From Methylobacterium tardum (lineage in GTDB: Bacteria; Pseudomonadota; Alphaproteobacteria; Rhizobiales; Beijerinckiaceae): a stretch of DNA of 64,000 nt. The notes under the pieces were generated by a model. The model had not been told where the DNA came from. It saw only the letters and a list, made by a program, of their open reading frames with translations, and made no database searches. The position numbers and the translations under genes were made by a program. Shown in pieces: positions 1 to 10,389 of this stretch. Numbering within the stretch: position 1 is the stretch's first letter; each line of letters begins with the position of its first letter. Location: the NCBI RefSeq assembly GCF_023546765.1, contig NZ_CP097484.1, forward strand, positions 3,070,001 to 3,134,000, in the 5' to 3' direction.

Positions 1-1076
1 CCGAGGCTCTGCAACAGCAGATCCTTGCGCTCGATGAGCGGCAGAGCGCGGAGGTCCTTCCCATCCAGGTAGAGAAGATCGAACGCGTAGAAGACTGCCC
101 CTCCGATCTCGCCCGAGGTGAGCGCCTGCTGCAGAGCCGAAAAGCTCGACACGCCGCTCTCCGTCTCGACAACGATCTCACCATCGATCAGGGCTGAGGG
201 CAGCTTCAGGGCCTTGAGAGCCGCCGCGATCGGCTTGAACTTGGCCGTCCAGTCGAGGCCCGAGCGCGTCAGCAGCGTCACGGATCCGCCGTCGATCCGC
301 GCCTGCATGCGGTAGCCGTCGTGCTTGATCTCGAACAGCCAGTCACGGCCGCTCGGTACCGTCTCGACCAGGGTCGCGAGCGCCGGCTCAACGAAGGGCG
401 GAAGGATGGCCTTGCGACCGCGCGCGGACCGGCTTGCCGTCGGCCTCGTGGTGCGACCGGCCTCGACCCGAGCGCGAGCCTCGTGATCGGCCCTGATGGC
501 TCCACCTTTCGCAAGGTCCCGGTTGGTGCGGCCTGACAGAACCGAGGTGTCGTGTTCCTCTAGGATGTCGGCGTCGCCCTTCAGGCGCGCATGCTCGTCC
601 TCGGCCTTCAGTAGGAGCCAGGGCTCCTTTCTCTCGCTGCCGCGGCCCTTCATCCGCACGAGGTGCCACCGGCCCTTGAGCCGGTCGCCGTGGAGGGCGA
701 ACTCGACGTGGCCCTTCGCCAGCCCGGCTGCGAGATCCCCGACCGGATCCCAGTGTCCGGTGTCCCAGACGATCATGGTGCCGCCGCCGTACTGGCCCTT
801 CGGGATCGCGCCCTCCCAGCGCAAGTAGTCGATGGGGTGGTCCTCTGTCTGGACTGCCAAGCGCTTATCGCCGGGTACCAAGCTCGGCCCGCGTGTCACC
901 GCCCAGCTCTTGAGCACGCCATCGATCTCGAGCCGCAGGTCGTAGTGCAGGCGCGTGGCATCGTGCTTCTGCACCACGAAACGGGCCTTCTTGGCCTTCC
1001 GGCCACGCCGACCCGGCGGCTCGGATGAGACTCCAAAATCCCGCTTGGCGCGATAGGGTTCGAGGAGCTTGACCAT
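1..1076 (-). CDS. ligD: ATP-dependent DNA ligase D, N-terminal part (cut by window edge)
   Basis: Reading leftward from ATG 1076, about 358 residues are visible and the frame runs off the window start, so the protein is partial here. The first ~160 residues match the LigD 3'-phosphoesterase domain: H38 in KHDATRLHYDLRLE, then H44, followed by the family motifs SWAVTRGPS and WEGAIPKGQYGGG. A charged linker leads into the ligase domain, whose nucleotidyl-transfer motif EIKHDGYR places the catalytic lysine at K251. LigD trims, fills and seals double-strand breaks together with Ku. It lies back to back with the ku gene about 190 bp away, the usual bacterial NHEJ arrangement. A polymerase domain, if present, would lie outside the window. 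No strong ribosome-binding site was seen, so the exact start is not certain. Confidence 0.93.
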   Translation of the reverse strand, partial: MVKLLEPYRAKRDFGVSSEPPGRRGRKAKKARFVVQKHDATRLHYDLRLEIDGVLKSWAVTRGPSLVPGDKRLAVQTEDHPIDYLRWEGAIPKGQYGGGTMIVWDTGHWDPVGDLAAGLAKGHVEFALHGDRLKGRWHLVRMKGRGSERKEPWLLLKAEDEHARLKGDADILEEHDTSVLSGRTNRDLAKGGAIRADHEARARVEAGRTTRPTASRSARGRKAILPPFVEPALATLVETVPSGRDWLFEIKHDGYRMQARIDGGSVTLLTRSGLDWTAKFKPIAAALKALKLPSALIDGEIVVETESGVSSFSALQQALTSGEIGGAVFYAFDLLYLDGKDLRALPLIERKDLLLQSL

Positions 1077-1267
1077 AGCTCGCAGCAAACGGCGACGTTC
1101 ACGCCGAGGTTCCAAGCGAAGTCCCGTGAAGACTCGGATTGCACAGAGTTTGCAAGTTATCCACAGGCGGTCGGCCCGCGGAACGAGTCGATCCGAACCC
1201 TCGTTGAGTCGCTGAAATCGACGTCGAGACTCGTCGGAGGCGCGGAGACTCGACAATACTTGGACGA

Positions 1268-2187
1268 ATGTTGGAGGCCACGGTGGCGGCGCGTGCCAAT
1301 TGGAAAGGTCACCTGAGACTTTCCCTCGTTTCCTGTGCGGTCGGCCTGTATCCGGCGGTGAGTTCCTCGAGCGATCTCAAGTGTCACACGATCAACCGCG
1401 AGACGGGAAACCGGATCAAGCAGCTCATTGTCGATGCCGTGACGGTGAGCCCGTGGACCGGGACGACCAGATCAAGGGCTGCGAGGTCACCAAGGACGAA
1501 CTCGTGCCGATCGAGGCCGATGAGCTCAGCGAGATCGCGCTGGAGAGCACTCACACGATCAACATCGAGGCGTTCTGCAAGCGTGAGGAGGTCGACGAGC
1601 GCTACCTCGACAAGCCGTACTACCTCGCGGCCGAGGACAAGGTCTCGCGTGAGGCCTTCGCCGTGATCCGCGACGCGATGAAGAAGAAGGGCATGGCCGG
1701 CCTCGGGCGGCTCGTCATCTACAAGCGCGAGCGGGTGGTTCTGCTCGAACCCTACGGCAAGGGTCTGCTGGCGACGCTGCTGCGCTACCAGGACGAGGTC
1801 CGTTCGCCGACGGCGTACTTCGAGGACATGCCTGACGGCAAGCCCACGGACGAGATGCGCGCGTTGGCCGAGGAGTTGATCGCACGTTCGACGAAGACGT
1901 TTGACCCCTCGAAGTTCGAGGACCGCTACGAGGAGGCGCTGATCACGCTCGTGAAGGGCAAGGCGTCGAAGCCGTCGAAGGGCAAGGGACGAGCGAAGGC
2001 TGAGGCTTCGAACACCGGCAACGTCGTCAACCTGATGGAAGCCCTGAAGCGGAGCATCGACAGCGAGAAGGCGGGCTCTCCAGCAAAGCCATCAGCTCGA
2101 AAGTCCTCTGGCTCAAAGCGCACGGCCACGGCGTCGAAGCAGCCCGCAAGCAAGCCTGCTCCGCGAAAAGTCAGGAAAGCCGCATGA
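1268..2187 (+). pseudogene. ku: Ku DNA-end-binding protein, one-base frameshift
   Basis: Two overlapping frames together give a complete bacterial Ku. The first frame, from 1268, encodes the typical N-terminus (ARANWKGHLRLSLVSCAVGL, then TGNRIKQLIVDA). The second frame takes over near 1444 (EPVDRDDQIKG, VTKDELVPIEADEL, SREAFAVIRDAMKKKGMAGLGR) and ends in the Lys/Ala/Pro-rich tail common in rhizobial Ku. Adding one G in the ACGGT at about 1441-1446 restores a single frame, so one base is missing relative to the ancestral gene. Ku binds DNA ends and recruits LigD, which is encoded divergently next door. Either this copy is inactivated or the indel is a sequencing error; everything downstream of it looks intact. 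Confidence 0.9.
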
Positions 2188-2438
2188 GAGCGGAGCAGCG
2201 ATACCGGCCGCTCGCCCTGGTTCTGTCGCATCGTATCGAACAGCGGACCCGCAACTGCCACCTGCTGAGCGAGAAGGGCTACAACGTCCTAGAGTTTGCC
2301 GACGCTGAGAGCACAGAAGCTTGGCTTGAGGAGGAAACCCCTGAGGTGGCGATCGTCGAAAGCGAACCGGACCCTCGCCAGCAGGGCATACTGGAAACGC
2401 TCGCTGGACGTGGGGTGAGGCTGATCTCGGCGGGTTGA
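2184..2438 (+). CDS. Small receiver-like protein coupled to ku
   Basis: An 84-residue protein whose ATG overlaps the ku stop codon (ATGA), implying translational coupling. Its pattern (PLALVLSHRIE, then GYNVLEFADAESTEAWLEE, then PEVAIVESEPDPRQQG) resembles the first two thirds of a response-regulator receiver fold. The strand that normally ends in the phospho-acceptor Asp reads AIVESE, with Glu where Asp is expected, and the usual C-terminal Lys region is missing. It is therefore probably a degenerate or pseudo-receiver, if the resemblance is real. Its role is unknown; the coupling suggests co-expression with the end-joining protein. Confidence 0.6.
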   Translation: MRAEQRYRPLALVLSHRIEQRTRNCHLLSEKGYNVLEFADAESTEAWLEEETPEVAIVESEPDPRQQGILETLAGRGVRLISAG

Positions 2439-2570
2439 ACACCTGTGTCGGGTTAGAAACGGAGTGCGCCGGCCCTCCAGCTCAGAATGCAGGAAGTGGA
2501 CAGGTGACGCCTTCTTCCTGGTTCTGATGGCCGGCCAGCTCATCAGGCAACACAGGCGGGTGGGTTGCGC

Positions 2571-3275
2571 TCAACCGCTCTGTTCGTTCGGAGCCGGTCC
2601 GCGCGTGGCGTCCAGGCGATCACTGGCCGCCATCTTCACGACGCCGCCACCGGCCGCCGCCTCATAGATCGCTGCCATGATGCGCTGGTCCTGTAGTCCT
2701 TCCTCGCCCGGCGTGTTCGGCTCACGGTTGGTCCGGATGCACTCCGCGAATTGGTCCATCTCGACCGCGAACTGGTTGCGTGGCGTGAACACGCGCTGCT
2801 CCTGCGCGTTCGCCGGGCCGGCACGGTGGCCGATGTGCATCACGAGATTGTTGTAGCTGAAGGCCGGATCCAGTCCGAACCATCCATCCGTCGCGTCTGC
2901 GCGTAGGCGGCGGTTCTCGTGCATGCTGTAGCCCGCGGTGCCGGCGGCGAAGACGCCCGAGGGGAACAGCAGCGTGAAGTGCGAGATGTCCTCGACCTCG
3001 CAGAAGCGCGGGTCGCCCTTCGGCTGGGTCAGGCGGCCCGTGATCTCCACCGGCTCCTCGCCCGTGATGTAGCGGAAGGCGTTCAGACAGTGGAGGCCGA
3101 CGTCCGGCAACGATCCACCGCCGGCCAGAGCCTTGATCTGCCGCCACTGCCCTGGTGCGGCGTCGTTCTGGGTGTTGACTGCCTCGATGAGCCTCAGCTC
3201 GCCGTAGGCCTTCTGCCGCGCCAGGCCGATCAGGGTGCGGTGGGCGATGTTGTACTGCAGCCGGTAGGCGATCAT
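2571..3275 (-). pseudogene. Gfo/Idh/MocA-family oxidoreductase, 5'-truncated
   Basis: The 234 residues match the C-terminal half of glucose-fructose-oxidoreductase-like enzymes: KLMIAYRLQYN, then the substrate-domain motifs GGGSLPDVGLHCLNAFRYITGEEP and NQFAVEMDQFAECIRTNREP. The N-terminal Rossmann NAD(P)-binding domain is absent. In-frame homology stretches only a few codons above the first ATG and then meets a stop, so the gene has lost its front third or more. Without the cofactor domain it cannot act as a dehydrogenase. It faces the NHEJ genes and is followed upstream by other remnants. Confidence 0.85.
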
Positions 3276-4168
3276 CAGTTTGCGTTGCGCCTTTCGGCAG
3301 GGCCACCTGCGCCCGTCAGCTACCCGGATCTGGCCTTCCGGCTACCCATGGCCGCGACTATGCAGTAGCCTCCCAATTGGCTCGGTCCAAAATACCGGTC
3401 AGGTCAGGTCTGCGCTATGGTCCTGTGTGAATGGCTCCCGCATTGCGAGTGGCGAATTGAGCTTCTGACGCGTTGGTCGGGTGCAGTCTTGTGTCCAGCC
3501 TGTTGATGCAGTCGAACATGGTGACTGCTGGCCCTGATGGTACCCTCGAGCTGGGTCCCACTCTGCTTCGCGGGCTATGACGCCCTGGACATTACGCGGG
3601 GTGTCCCGGCTCCCGATCTGACCGGTTCGCCATCAGCTCTCATCGTCCTCGTAAACTTGAAAAACCTCCTCGCCGTGCTGTCAGGCGGCTGTGGCCGCTT
3701 GTGCGCGGTAGGTGCCTCCGCGGGTCAGGATCACCCAGGCGACCCGAGCGGTGCGATTGGCCGCTGCCACGGTCACCACGCGCACCGGCTTGCGCTGCAG
3801 CAGCGCCGGCAGCCGCGGGACGACCGAGGTCGGCGTCGCCTTCGTGCGCTCGACGGAGCTGACATTCGGCCTGTAGCCCAATTCGCCCGCTCACGCGTGC
3901 CCGACCAAGTATTAAGGCAAAGCCCAGAACGACAATCAGTTCGCTTGGCACTCGATGGCGGCTCAACCAGAAGGTATGCGGAAAATCTCCTAGGGCCCTC
4001 AATTTGATAGATTTCGCTCTCACTCTGCGGACTCACACTGAAATGTGAAGGCCCCACGTCGTTGTGCAACGAGTTAATTAACGTCGCACCATCACTAGCG
4101 CGGGGTGCATATACCGAGTGACTGCGCGCGCGGCGCACTGCTCGGTCTCTCCCGCGCCCATCCGGTCC
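3276..4168. other. Gene-poor stretch with an IS remnant
   Basis: Between the truncated oxidoreductase and the MCP no complete gene is visible. The only recognisable coding remnant is the IS110-type fragment at 3681-3881. The rest shows no coding pattern or RNA gene that I can support. Confidence 0.5.
3681..3881 (-). pseudogene. IS110-family transposase, C-terminal fragment
   Basis: About 50 residues match the extreme C-terminus of IS110/IS116/IS902 transposases: a Pro/Leu/Arg run, then VRVVTVAAANRTARVAWVIL followed by TRGGTYRA and an Ala-rich end. Neither the RuvC-like DEDD domain nor the Ser-containing central part is present. It is a dead transposon remnant, consistent with the rearranged genes around it. 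Confidence 0.7.
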
Positions 4169-5860
4169 ATGCGTCTCTCCCTTTCTATCAAAGCCTCTCT
4201 CGCCGCGGCCTTCAGCTTCCTCGCACTTATCTGCGTCGGCCAGGGAGTGCTCTCGCTCGCCAAGCTCTCCGGCATCCGGCACTCGGTCACGGAGGTCGCT
4301 ACGAACTGGCTGCCGTCAGTCATCGCGGTAACGAATATCCGGGCGACAGCCTCAGAGGTCCGCATCAAACAGCTGCGCTCGTTGGCCATGGCGGGTACAT
4401 CCGAGCGTAGGGCCGACAATGCCCGAGATCTAGCGGATGCCCTCGCTGCGTCGGCTGCAGCGCGGAAAGCATACGAGCCACTAATTTCGTCCGATGAGGA
4501 GCGCAGGCTTTATGACGTCTTTGTCGCCGCTTGGGATCGGTACGAGAGTGTAGGCCGCGAGGCGATGCGTTTAGCCGAGGGCGGCCAGGCCGCGGAGGGT
4601 TTGGCGCTCATCAGCCGGCCGGAAAATATCAGCCTCTACAATGATGTGCGCAATGCGTTAGCCCAGGATGTGGCGTTGAACGAGCATGGCGCACGCACGG
4701 ATGCAGATGCAGCTATGACCGCTGCCGACGAGGCCAAGACTGCCGTCTACGTCGCAATCGCTCTAGCGATGGTCGCCGCGGCTGCTGCTGCTATATTCGC
4801 CCTGATGCGGGTCTCGCGGCCGATCCAGACGATGACCGGCACGATGAAAACCTTGGCGGAGGGGGACACGGCCGCCGAGGTACCGTTCAGGCGGCGCCAG
4901 GATGAAATCGGCTCAATGTCAGCGGCCGTTCAGGTGTTCAAGGACAACCTGATCCGCACCCGGCAGCTTGAAGCAGAGACTGCCCAGGCCCGTTTGGCCG
5001 CCGAGGAGCAGCGCAAGGCCGGCATGCGGCAGATGGCCGACAGCTTCGAGGCTGCCGTCGGCGGCATCATCGGCATGGTGTCGTCTTCGGCGACCGAGCT
5101 GCAGGCCACCGCGCAGACCATGACCGCCACGGCAACCGAGACCGCCAGTCAGTCGACCGCCGTGGCCGCGGCCGCCGAGGAGGCCGCCTCCAACGTCAAC
5201 ACTGTCGCTGCGGCGGCGGGGGAGCTTGGTTCGTCGGTTCAGGAGATCGGCCGGCAAGTGGCCGGCTCGGCGGATCTCGCCCGGACCGCTGTTACCGAGG
5301 CCGGTCAGACCGGCGCACTCGTTCAGGAGCTGAGCGCCGCGGTCTCGCGCATCGGCGACGTGGTCACGATGATCTCCTCGATCGCTGGCCAGACGAACCT
5401 TCTGGCTCTGAACGCGACGATTGAGGCGGCACGCGCTGGCGCGGCGGGACGCGGCTTTGCGGTCGTGGCCTCTGAGGTGAAGGCGCTGGCTGAGCAGACG
5501 GCCAAGGCGACGAACGAGATCTCCGGTCAGATCGCCCAGATCCAGGCCTCGACTGGTCAAGCGGTGACGTCGATTGCCGGGATCACGGAGCGGATCCGCG
5601 AGATCAGCGGCGTTGCGACTTCGATCGCGGCCGCAGTCGAGGAACAGGGCGCGGCCACCCAGGAGATCGTCAGGAATGTCTCCCAGGCGGCGCAGGGCAC
5701 CGGTGAGGTGACGAGCAACATCGCGGGCGTTGCCGGTGCGGCCGAGGAGACGGGCGCGGCGGCGAGCCAGGTCCTCGGCGCGGCCTCGGAGCTGTCGCGC
5801 CAGTCCGAGCACCTCGGCGCGGGGGTCGGGCGCTTCCTCGCCACCGTGCGGGCGGCATAA
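4169..5860 (+). CDS. Methyl-accepting chemotaxis protein with 4-helix periplasmic domain
   Basis: A 563-residue transmembrane chemoreceptor. A first membrane helix (about residues 5-28) is followed by a ~160-residue helical periplasmic domain of the 4HB_MCP type, a second membrane helix (~190-212), a HAMP segment ([18 protein letters not shown], then [13 protein letters not shown]) and a signalling domain. The hairpin tip [18 protein letters not shown] lies near residue 405 and contacts CheA/CheW. There is no C-terminal CheR-docking pentapeptide. ATG 4169 is preferred over GTG 4118 because it begins just ahead of the membrane helix. No chemotaxis kinase genes are nearby, so it is an orphan receptor. 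Confidence 0.92.
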   Translation: MRLSLSIKASLAAAFSFLALICVGQGVLSLAKLSGIRHSVTEVATNWLPSVIAVTNIRATASEVRIKQLRSLAMAGTSERRADNARDLADALAASAAARKAYEPLISSDEERRLYDVFVAAWDRYESVGREAMRLAEGGQAAEGLALISRPENISLYNDVRNALAQDVALNEHGARTDADAAMTAADEAKTAVYVAIALAMVAAAAAAIFALMRVSRPIQTMTGTMKTLAEGDTAAEVPFRRRQDEIGSMSAAVQVFKDNLIRTRQLEAETAQARLAAEEQRKAGMRQMADSFEAAVGGIIGMVSSSATELQATAQTMTATATETASQSTAVAAAAEEAASNVNTVAAAAGELGSSVQEIGRQVAGSADLARTAVTEAGQTGALVQELSAAVSRIGDVVTMISSIAGQTNLLALNATIEAARAGAAGRGFAVVASEVKALAEQTAKATNEISGQIAQIQASTGQAVTSIAGITERIREISGVATSIAAAVEEQGAATQEIVRNVSQAAQGTGEVTSNIAGVAGAAEETGAAASQVLGAASELSRQSEHLGAGVGRFLATVRAA

Positions 5861-6254
5861 CGCTCGCAAGAGCCGTGTTCGTCAGGAGCTTGGCTTCGTT
5901 CATAACAAGGCATGGCTCAAGCTAAATGTTGCGGCTACCAGTTCGCCACCCAAGCTTGCGGTGGCTTTCACGATGTAAAGAGCAATCCCGACGCTGCGCA
6001 AACCTGTAGGGAGTTCTTTTAACAACCTCACGATATGGCGGGGGACGAATGCAACTTCGGGTTCCTGCCATGAGGCCTCCCCTCTCCTCGCCGATGAGAA
6101 CGCCCGCCTCGCAGCACTCGCTGAGTACGATCTTGTCGGCTCAGCGCCAGCACCGGCCTTCACACAGATCGTTGCCCTGGCAACGCGCCTGTTTCAGGTC
6201 CCGACCGCCTTCGTCTCGCTCGCCGACCACGACCGACAGGTCTTCCACGCAAAG
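5861..6254. other. Intergenic region containing the missing start of the GAF domain
   Basis: Coding similarity of the next gene extends leftward to about 6085 in its own frame (PLLADENARLAALAEYDLVG, then TRLFQVPTAFVSLADHDRQV), the classic start of a GAF domain. That frame is open from about 5980, but no ATG, GTG or TTG lies in it before GTG 6255. An ATG at 6035 is in another frame and stops at 6071. A one-base indel near 6065-6075 would join them. Confidence 0.6.
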
Positions 6255-8270
6255 GTGGGCCTTGATCTATGCGAGACTGACCGACAGGTCGCATTCTGCT
6301 CGCACACCATTGCGCAAGCCGACGCCCTCGTCGTCCTAGACGCCACTCTCGACCTGCGCTTCCAGGACAACCCGCTCGTCACGGGCCCACCGCACATCCG
6401 TTTCTACGCCGGCATCCCTCTGCATGCGCCGTCAGGCCATGCCGTGGGCACGCTCTGCCTCGCCGATACGCGGCCGCGCATCAGCTTCTCCGACGCCGAC
6501 CGGCAGATCCTACGGCAGCTCGCCGACCTCACCCTCGACCGCCTGGAGATGCGCCGGCTGGAGGTTGCCCAGCGCGCGAGCCAGTCGCGCTTCGTCCAGA
6601 TCGCGTCAACATCACCGGACGGCATCATCTGCGCTGATGCCAAGGGCCACATCACGTTCTGGAACGATGCCGCCGAGCAGATGTTCGGCTACACCGCCGC
6701 CGAGGCGGTTGGGCAGCCCATCGACCTGATCGTGCCCGAACGGATGCGCGGCGGTCATGGCGGTGGTCTGCGCCGTGTCGCCGGCGGCGGCAAACCCCGG
6801 CTTTTAGGCAAGACCATCGAACTGCCGGCCCGCCATAAGGATGGCACCGAGTTCCCAATCGAGCTGTCGCTGTCGCGCTGGCAGGAGGAGGGACGCGCCG
6901 CGTTCGGCTCTATCGTGCGTGACATCCGCGAGCGGCACGCCAACGAAGAGCGCTTGTTCCGCCTCGCCCACCTCGATCCGCTCACAGAGTTGCCCAACCG
7001 TGCCGTGTTACGCGAGCGTCTGACCGAAATTGTCACCGCGGCACGTGCCGTGTCCGTGCTGATGTTCGACCTCGACGGCTTCAAGGAGATCAACGACATT
7101 CACGGGCATGCCACCGGTGACGCTGCGCTCAAGGCGATGGCCGCGCGCCTACTGGCATGCGTTCGCCCGATCGACACCGTTTCACGGTTGGGCGGCGACG
7201 AGTTCGTGCTGCTCATGCCTGACATAGCAGATCCGCTGCGGACGGCCGAGGTGGCAGATACAATCATCGCTACGGTCGCAGAACCGTTCGAGCACGAGGG
7301 TCAGACGCTCCGGCTCAGCACCAGCGTCGGCATCGCCCTGGCCCCGACTCATGGGGAGAGCGCCGACGACCTGCTCTCGTGCGCAGATCTAGCCCTGTAC
7401 CAAGCCAAAGCCGCTGGCCGGCACTGCCACCGGCTGTTCACGCCCGTGCTGCGGCAGCAGGCGCAACGCCTTCACACCTGCCGGGACGAGATGGGCCGGG
7501 CGGTCGAGCACGGTGAGTTCGTGCTGTTCTACCAACCGCAGGTACGCCTCAGCGACGGTGCCCTGGTCGGGGCGGAAGCTTTGATCCGTTGGCAGCATCC
7601 AGAACGCGGTCTGCTCGCGCCGGCGGCGTTCCTCGACGCGTTGGACACCAGCCGCTACGCAGCGCCTGTCGGCGATTGGGTGCTACGAACTGCTTGTGAA
7701 CAGGCCGTTGCGTGGCGCAACGCGGGAGCGCCCGAGTTCCGCATGGGGGTGAATCTGTGCAGTGCCCAGGTACAACGCGGTGACTTGGCCGAGACGGTAC
7801 AGGCGACCCTATCAGACACCGGCCTCCCGGCTGCTGGTCTTGAGGTGGAGATCACCGAGAACATCGTGCTGCGCCATGATGCCGAGGTGATCGCCGCGTT
7901 ACACACCCTGCACGAGGCTGGAGTAGGCATCGCCTTTGACGATTACGGCACAGGCTACGCCTCACTCAGCCTGCTCAAGCGCTTCCCGTTGACCCGACTG
8001 AAGATTGACCGCTCGTTCGTGACCGGCATGCTGGCCTCGCATCAGGATGTGACGATCGTGCGGGCGATCCTGCAGCTTGGGCGCGGGTTTGACTTGGCGG
8101 TGATCGCCGAAGGCATAGAGACGGAGGCGGAATACACACGCTTGCGTGAGAAGGGTTGCCAGGAGGGGCAAGGCTACTTGTTCGGCAAGCCGATGCCCGC
8201 CGACGTGTTCGCAGCTCGGTTCGGCCTCGCGAAAGAGCAAGAGCCGGACGCTACACCGGCTGCTGCCTGA
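6255..8270 (+). CDS. GAF-PAS-GGDEF-EAL cyclic-di-GMP protein
   Basis: The frame encodes 671 residues from GTG 6255, but the GAF domain clearly begins about 170 bp earlier, so the annotated start truncates it. Domain order: GAF (to ~105), PAS (~110-225), GGDEF (~235-400), EAL (~415-655). The diguanylate cyclase site is intact (RLGGDEF) and preceded by RPID, the RxxD product-inhibition site. The EAL phosphodiesterase motifs are also intact: EALIRW, EITEN, FDDYGTGYASL, LKIDRSF and AEGIETEAE. Both activities are therefore possible, with the sensory domains deciding the output. It probably acts in the cytoplasm, as no membrane segment is seen. Confidence 0.92.
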   Translation: MGLDLCETDRQVAFCSHTIAQADALVVLDATLDLRFQDNPLVTGPPHIRFYAGIPLHAPSGHAVGTLCLADTRPRISFSDADRQILRQLADLTLDRLEMRRLEVAQRASQSRFVQIASTSPDGIICADAKGHITFWNDAAEQMFGYTAAEAVGQPIDLIVPERMRGGHGGGLRRVAGGGKPRLLGKTIELPARHKDGTEFPIELSLSRWQEEGRAAFGSIVRDIRERHANEERLFRLAHLDPLTELPNRAVLRERLTEIVTAARAVSVLMFDLDGFKEINDIHGHATGDAALKAMAARLLACVRPIDTVSRLGGDEFVLLMPDIADPLRTAEVADTIIATVAEPFEHEGQTLRLSTSVGIALAPTHGESADDLLSCADLALYQAKAAGRHCHRLFTPVLRQQAQRLHTCRDEMGRAVEHGEFVLFYQPQVRLSDGALVGAEALIRWQHPERGLLAPAAFLDALDTSRYAAPVGDWVLRTACEQAVAWRNAGAPEFRMGVNLCSAQVQRGDLAETVQATLSDTGLPAAGLEVEITENIVLRHDAEVIAALHTLHEAGVGIAFDDYGTGYASLSLLKRFPLTRLKIDRSFVTGMLASHQDVTIVRAILQLGRGFDLAVIAEGIETEAEYTRLREKGCQEGQGYLFGKPMPADVFAARFGLAKEQEPDATPAAA

Positions 8271-8345
8271 CGTTGCACCTGACACAGGCTGAAGCGTGCA
8301 CCATCGTATCAGCGCCGAACCGCTACGCTTTCTTCATACCCGGAG

Positions 8346-8882
8346 GCAGAGTGCCACCCCCACCCGAGCCACATTGAGGCGCCCTGGCTCGACCGACGGA
8401 GCGATACCATCCGCGTCGTTCCGGTGCCGCAGGACGACTACTTCACACCCGAGGCGATCGCGACGTTTCTGTCGGCGGACTGGTCCGTGTCCACCAGGAA
8501 CGACCGCATGGGTTTTTTCCTCGTTGGACCGGCCGTCCGTCACGCCGCCGGCCACGACATCGTCTCGGACGACATCGTCATGGGGGCGATCCAGGTTCCT
8601 GGCGACGGTCGTCCCATCGTTTTGATGGCGGATCGTCAGCCCACCGGCGGGTACCCCAAGATCGCCACCGTGATCGGTCCCGATCTGGGTCGGCTTACTC
8701 AGGCTCGGCCGAGAAGCCTCTTCCGCTTCGTTCAGGTCGGTCTCGAGCAGGCCGTCTCGGCACGAGCGGCGGAGGCGGCAGGTCTGCGTACGCAGCCGCG
8801 TTTCGAGCCGCTTGTACGTACACGCTTCACATCCGAGTTCCTTCTTGGCCTGAACTTGATCGACGGCGTCTACTGCTCCTGA
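8346..8882 (+). pseudogene. pxpC: PxpC/KipA-type carboxyltransferase, C-terminal fragment
   Basis: Residues from HIEAPWLDRRSDTIRVVP through PQDDYFTPEAIATFL, DRMGFFLVGPA, IVSDDIV, GAIQVPGDGRPIVLMADRQP and TGGYPKIATVI match the last half of the 5-oxoprolinase subunit C / biotin-dependent carboxyltransferase family. The C-terminal end (SEFLLGLNLIDGVY) is intact. The N-terminal half is missing: similarity starts abruptly near 8346 with no ATG, and only a GTG at 8424 could start translation. No pxpA or pxpB partner is next to it. It is a 5'-deleted remnant. Confidence 0.8.
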
Positions 8883-9049
8883 CAGTTCGTACCGCTTGGC
8901 TGCTTCCGATCGAAGGTACGCCCTGGCCGCGCCTGCTCTCGAGACGCTGCAGGGTGCGGCTGGATGGCGGCGTTGGAGCGGTAGGCCAGCCTCGTTTCTC
9001 CCATCGCGGCGAACCACCCGAGCCGCGATCGGACGCCGGACCGCGGCTG

Positions 9050-10294
9050 CTAAGCAGCCGTACGGGCACCGCGGCCGGCGAGGAACGAAACCGCCCAGAT
9101 AGCTAGCCCGCCGAGCGCAAGGGCGACACCGACCCAACCGGTTGCGGGAAGGCCGAACCCGGCCGCGAGCGCGAGACCGGCGAGCCAGGGCCCGAGGGCG
9201 TTGGCGACGTTGAAGGCGGAGTGGTTGAGGGCGGCGGCCAGCGTCTGCGCGTCTTCCGCCACGTCCATCAGGCGCGTCTGTAGGATGGTGGCGAGCCCGC
9301 AGCCGCAGCCGATCAGGAACACCACCGGTGTTAGCGTCCATAGGCTCGCCGAGGCCGCTGGGTAGAGGGCGAGGGCGGTAGCGCTCCAGACCAGCGTGGC
9401 ACCGGCGGCCGGCATCTGCGCGCGGTCGGCCGCCCAGGCGCAGACGAGGTTGCCGGCGGTCATGCCGAGGCCGAATACCGCAAGGATGGCGGGGATCGCC
9501 GCCGGCCCGACGTGAGTGACTTCCAGCAGCGTGGAGGCAAGATAGGTGTAGACCGAGAACAGGCCGCCGAAGCCGATTGCGCCGATCGCCAGCGTCAACC
9601 AGACCTGCCCACGTCGCAGCGCCCCGAGCTCGCGTAGCGGGCTCGCCCCGGCGGTGGGCGCCCCAAGAGGTGCGTGGATGCGCACGAGGACGGCCGTGAG
9701 GAGGGCGAGCGCGGCCACGAGGCCGAAGCTCCAGCGCCAACCGGCGAGCTGGCCGATGCCGTTGGCGAGCGGCACGCCCACGACGGTGGCGATGGTCAGC
9801 CCGAGGATCACGCGCGAGACCGCCTGGGACCGCTGCTCGCGCGGCACCAACGAAGCGGCCACGAGCGCCGCGACGCCGAAGTAGGCGCCGTGCGGCAGGC
9901 CGGAAAGAAAGCGGAAGGCCAGCATCCAGCCGTAGCTCGGCGCGAGCGCCTAGAGGCCGTTGCCCAGGGCGAACAGCACCATCAGGCCCACGAGGAGCGT
10001 GCGCCGGGCGACCTTGGCCGCCAGCACTGCGATGACTGGCGCGCCCACGACGACGCCCAGGGCGTAGGCGCTGATCACGTGACCGGCGGTCGGCGCGTCC
10101 AGGCCGAGATCGGGCGCGAAGGCCGGCAGCAGACTCATGGCCGCGAACTCGGTCGTGCCGATGGCGAAGCCACCTACCGCCAGCGCCGCGAGGACAACTC
10201 CAGGGCGTGGTCCGGGGGCAGGAGCGGACGGCGCGGCCGAGACTGCCGCCTCGGCATCGAGCGGGTCCGTCTCAGGCAGGTCGAGGAGGGTCAT
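9050..10294 (-). pseudogene. MFS drug/sugar exporter with an in-frame amber stop
   Basis: From ATG 10294 (MTLLDLPETD) the frame encodes the first third of a 12-helix DHA1/AraJ-type major-facilitator transporter (GGFAIGTTEFAAMSLLPAFA, then a motif-A-like loop). At 9950-9952 a TAG sits where the family has a small residue (NGL-stop-ALAPSYGWML). The same frame then continues for 291 more residues to 9050 with normal helices (FRFLSGLPHGAYFG, GWRWSFGL). No indel is needed, so a single TCG-to-TAG change would explain it. Unless read through, the transporter is dead. Confidence 0.87.
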
Positions 10295-10389
10295 AGATTG
10301 CTCTGAATGGATGTGGGTCCGCCGTCCGGTGGGGAGGCTCGATCGCCGCATGCCCGGTGCCGGGGGCTCAGTTGGGGCGGCGAAGCGGC

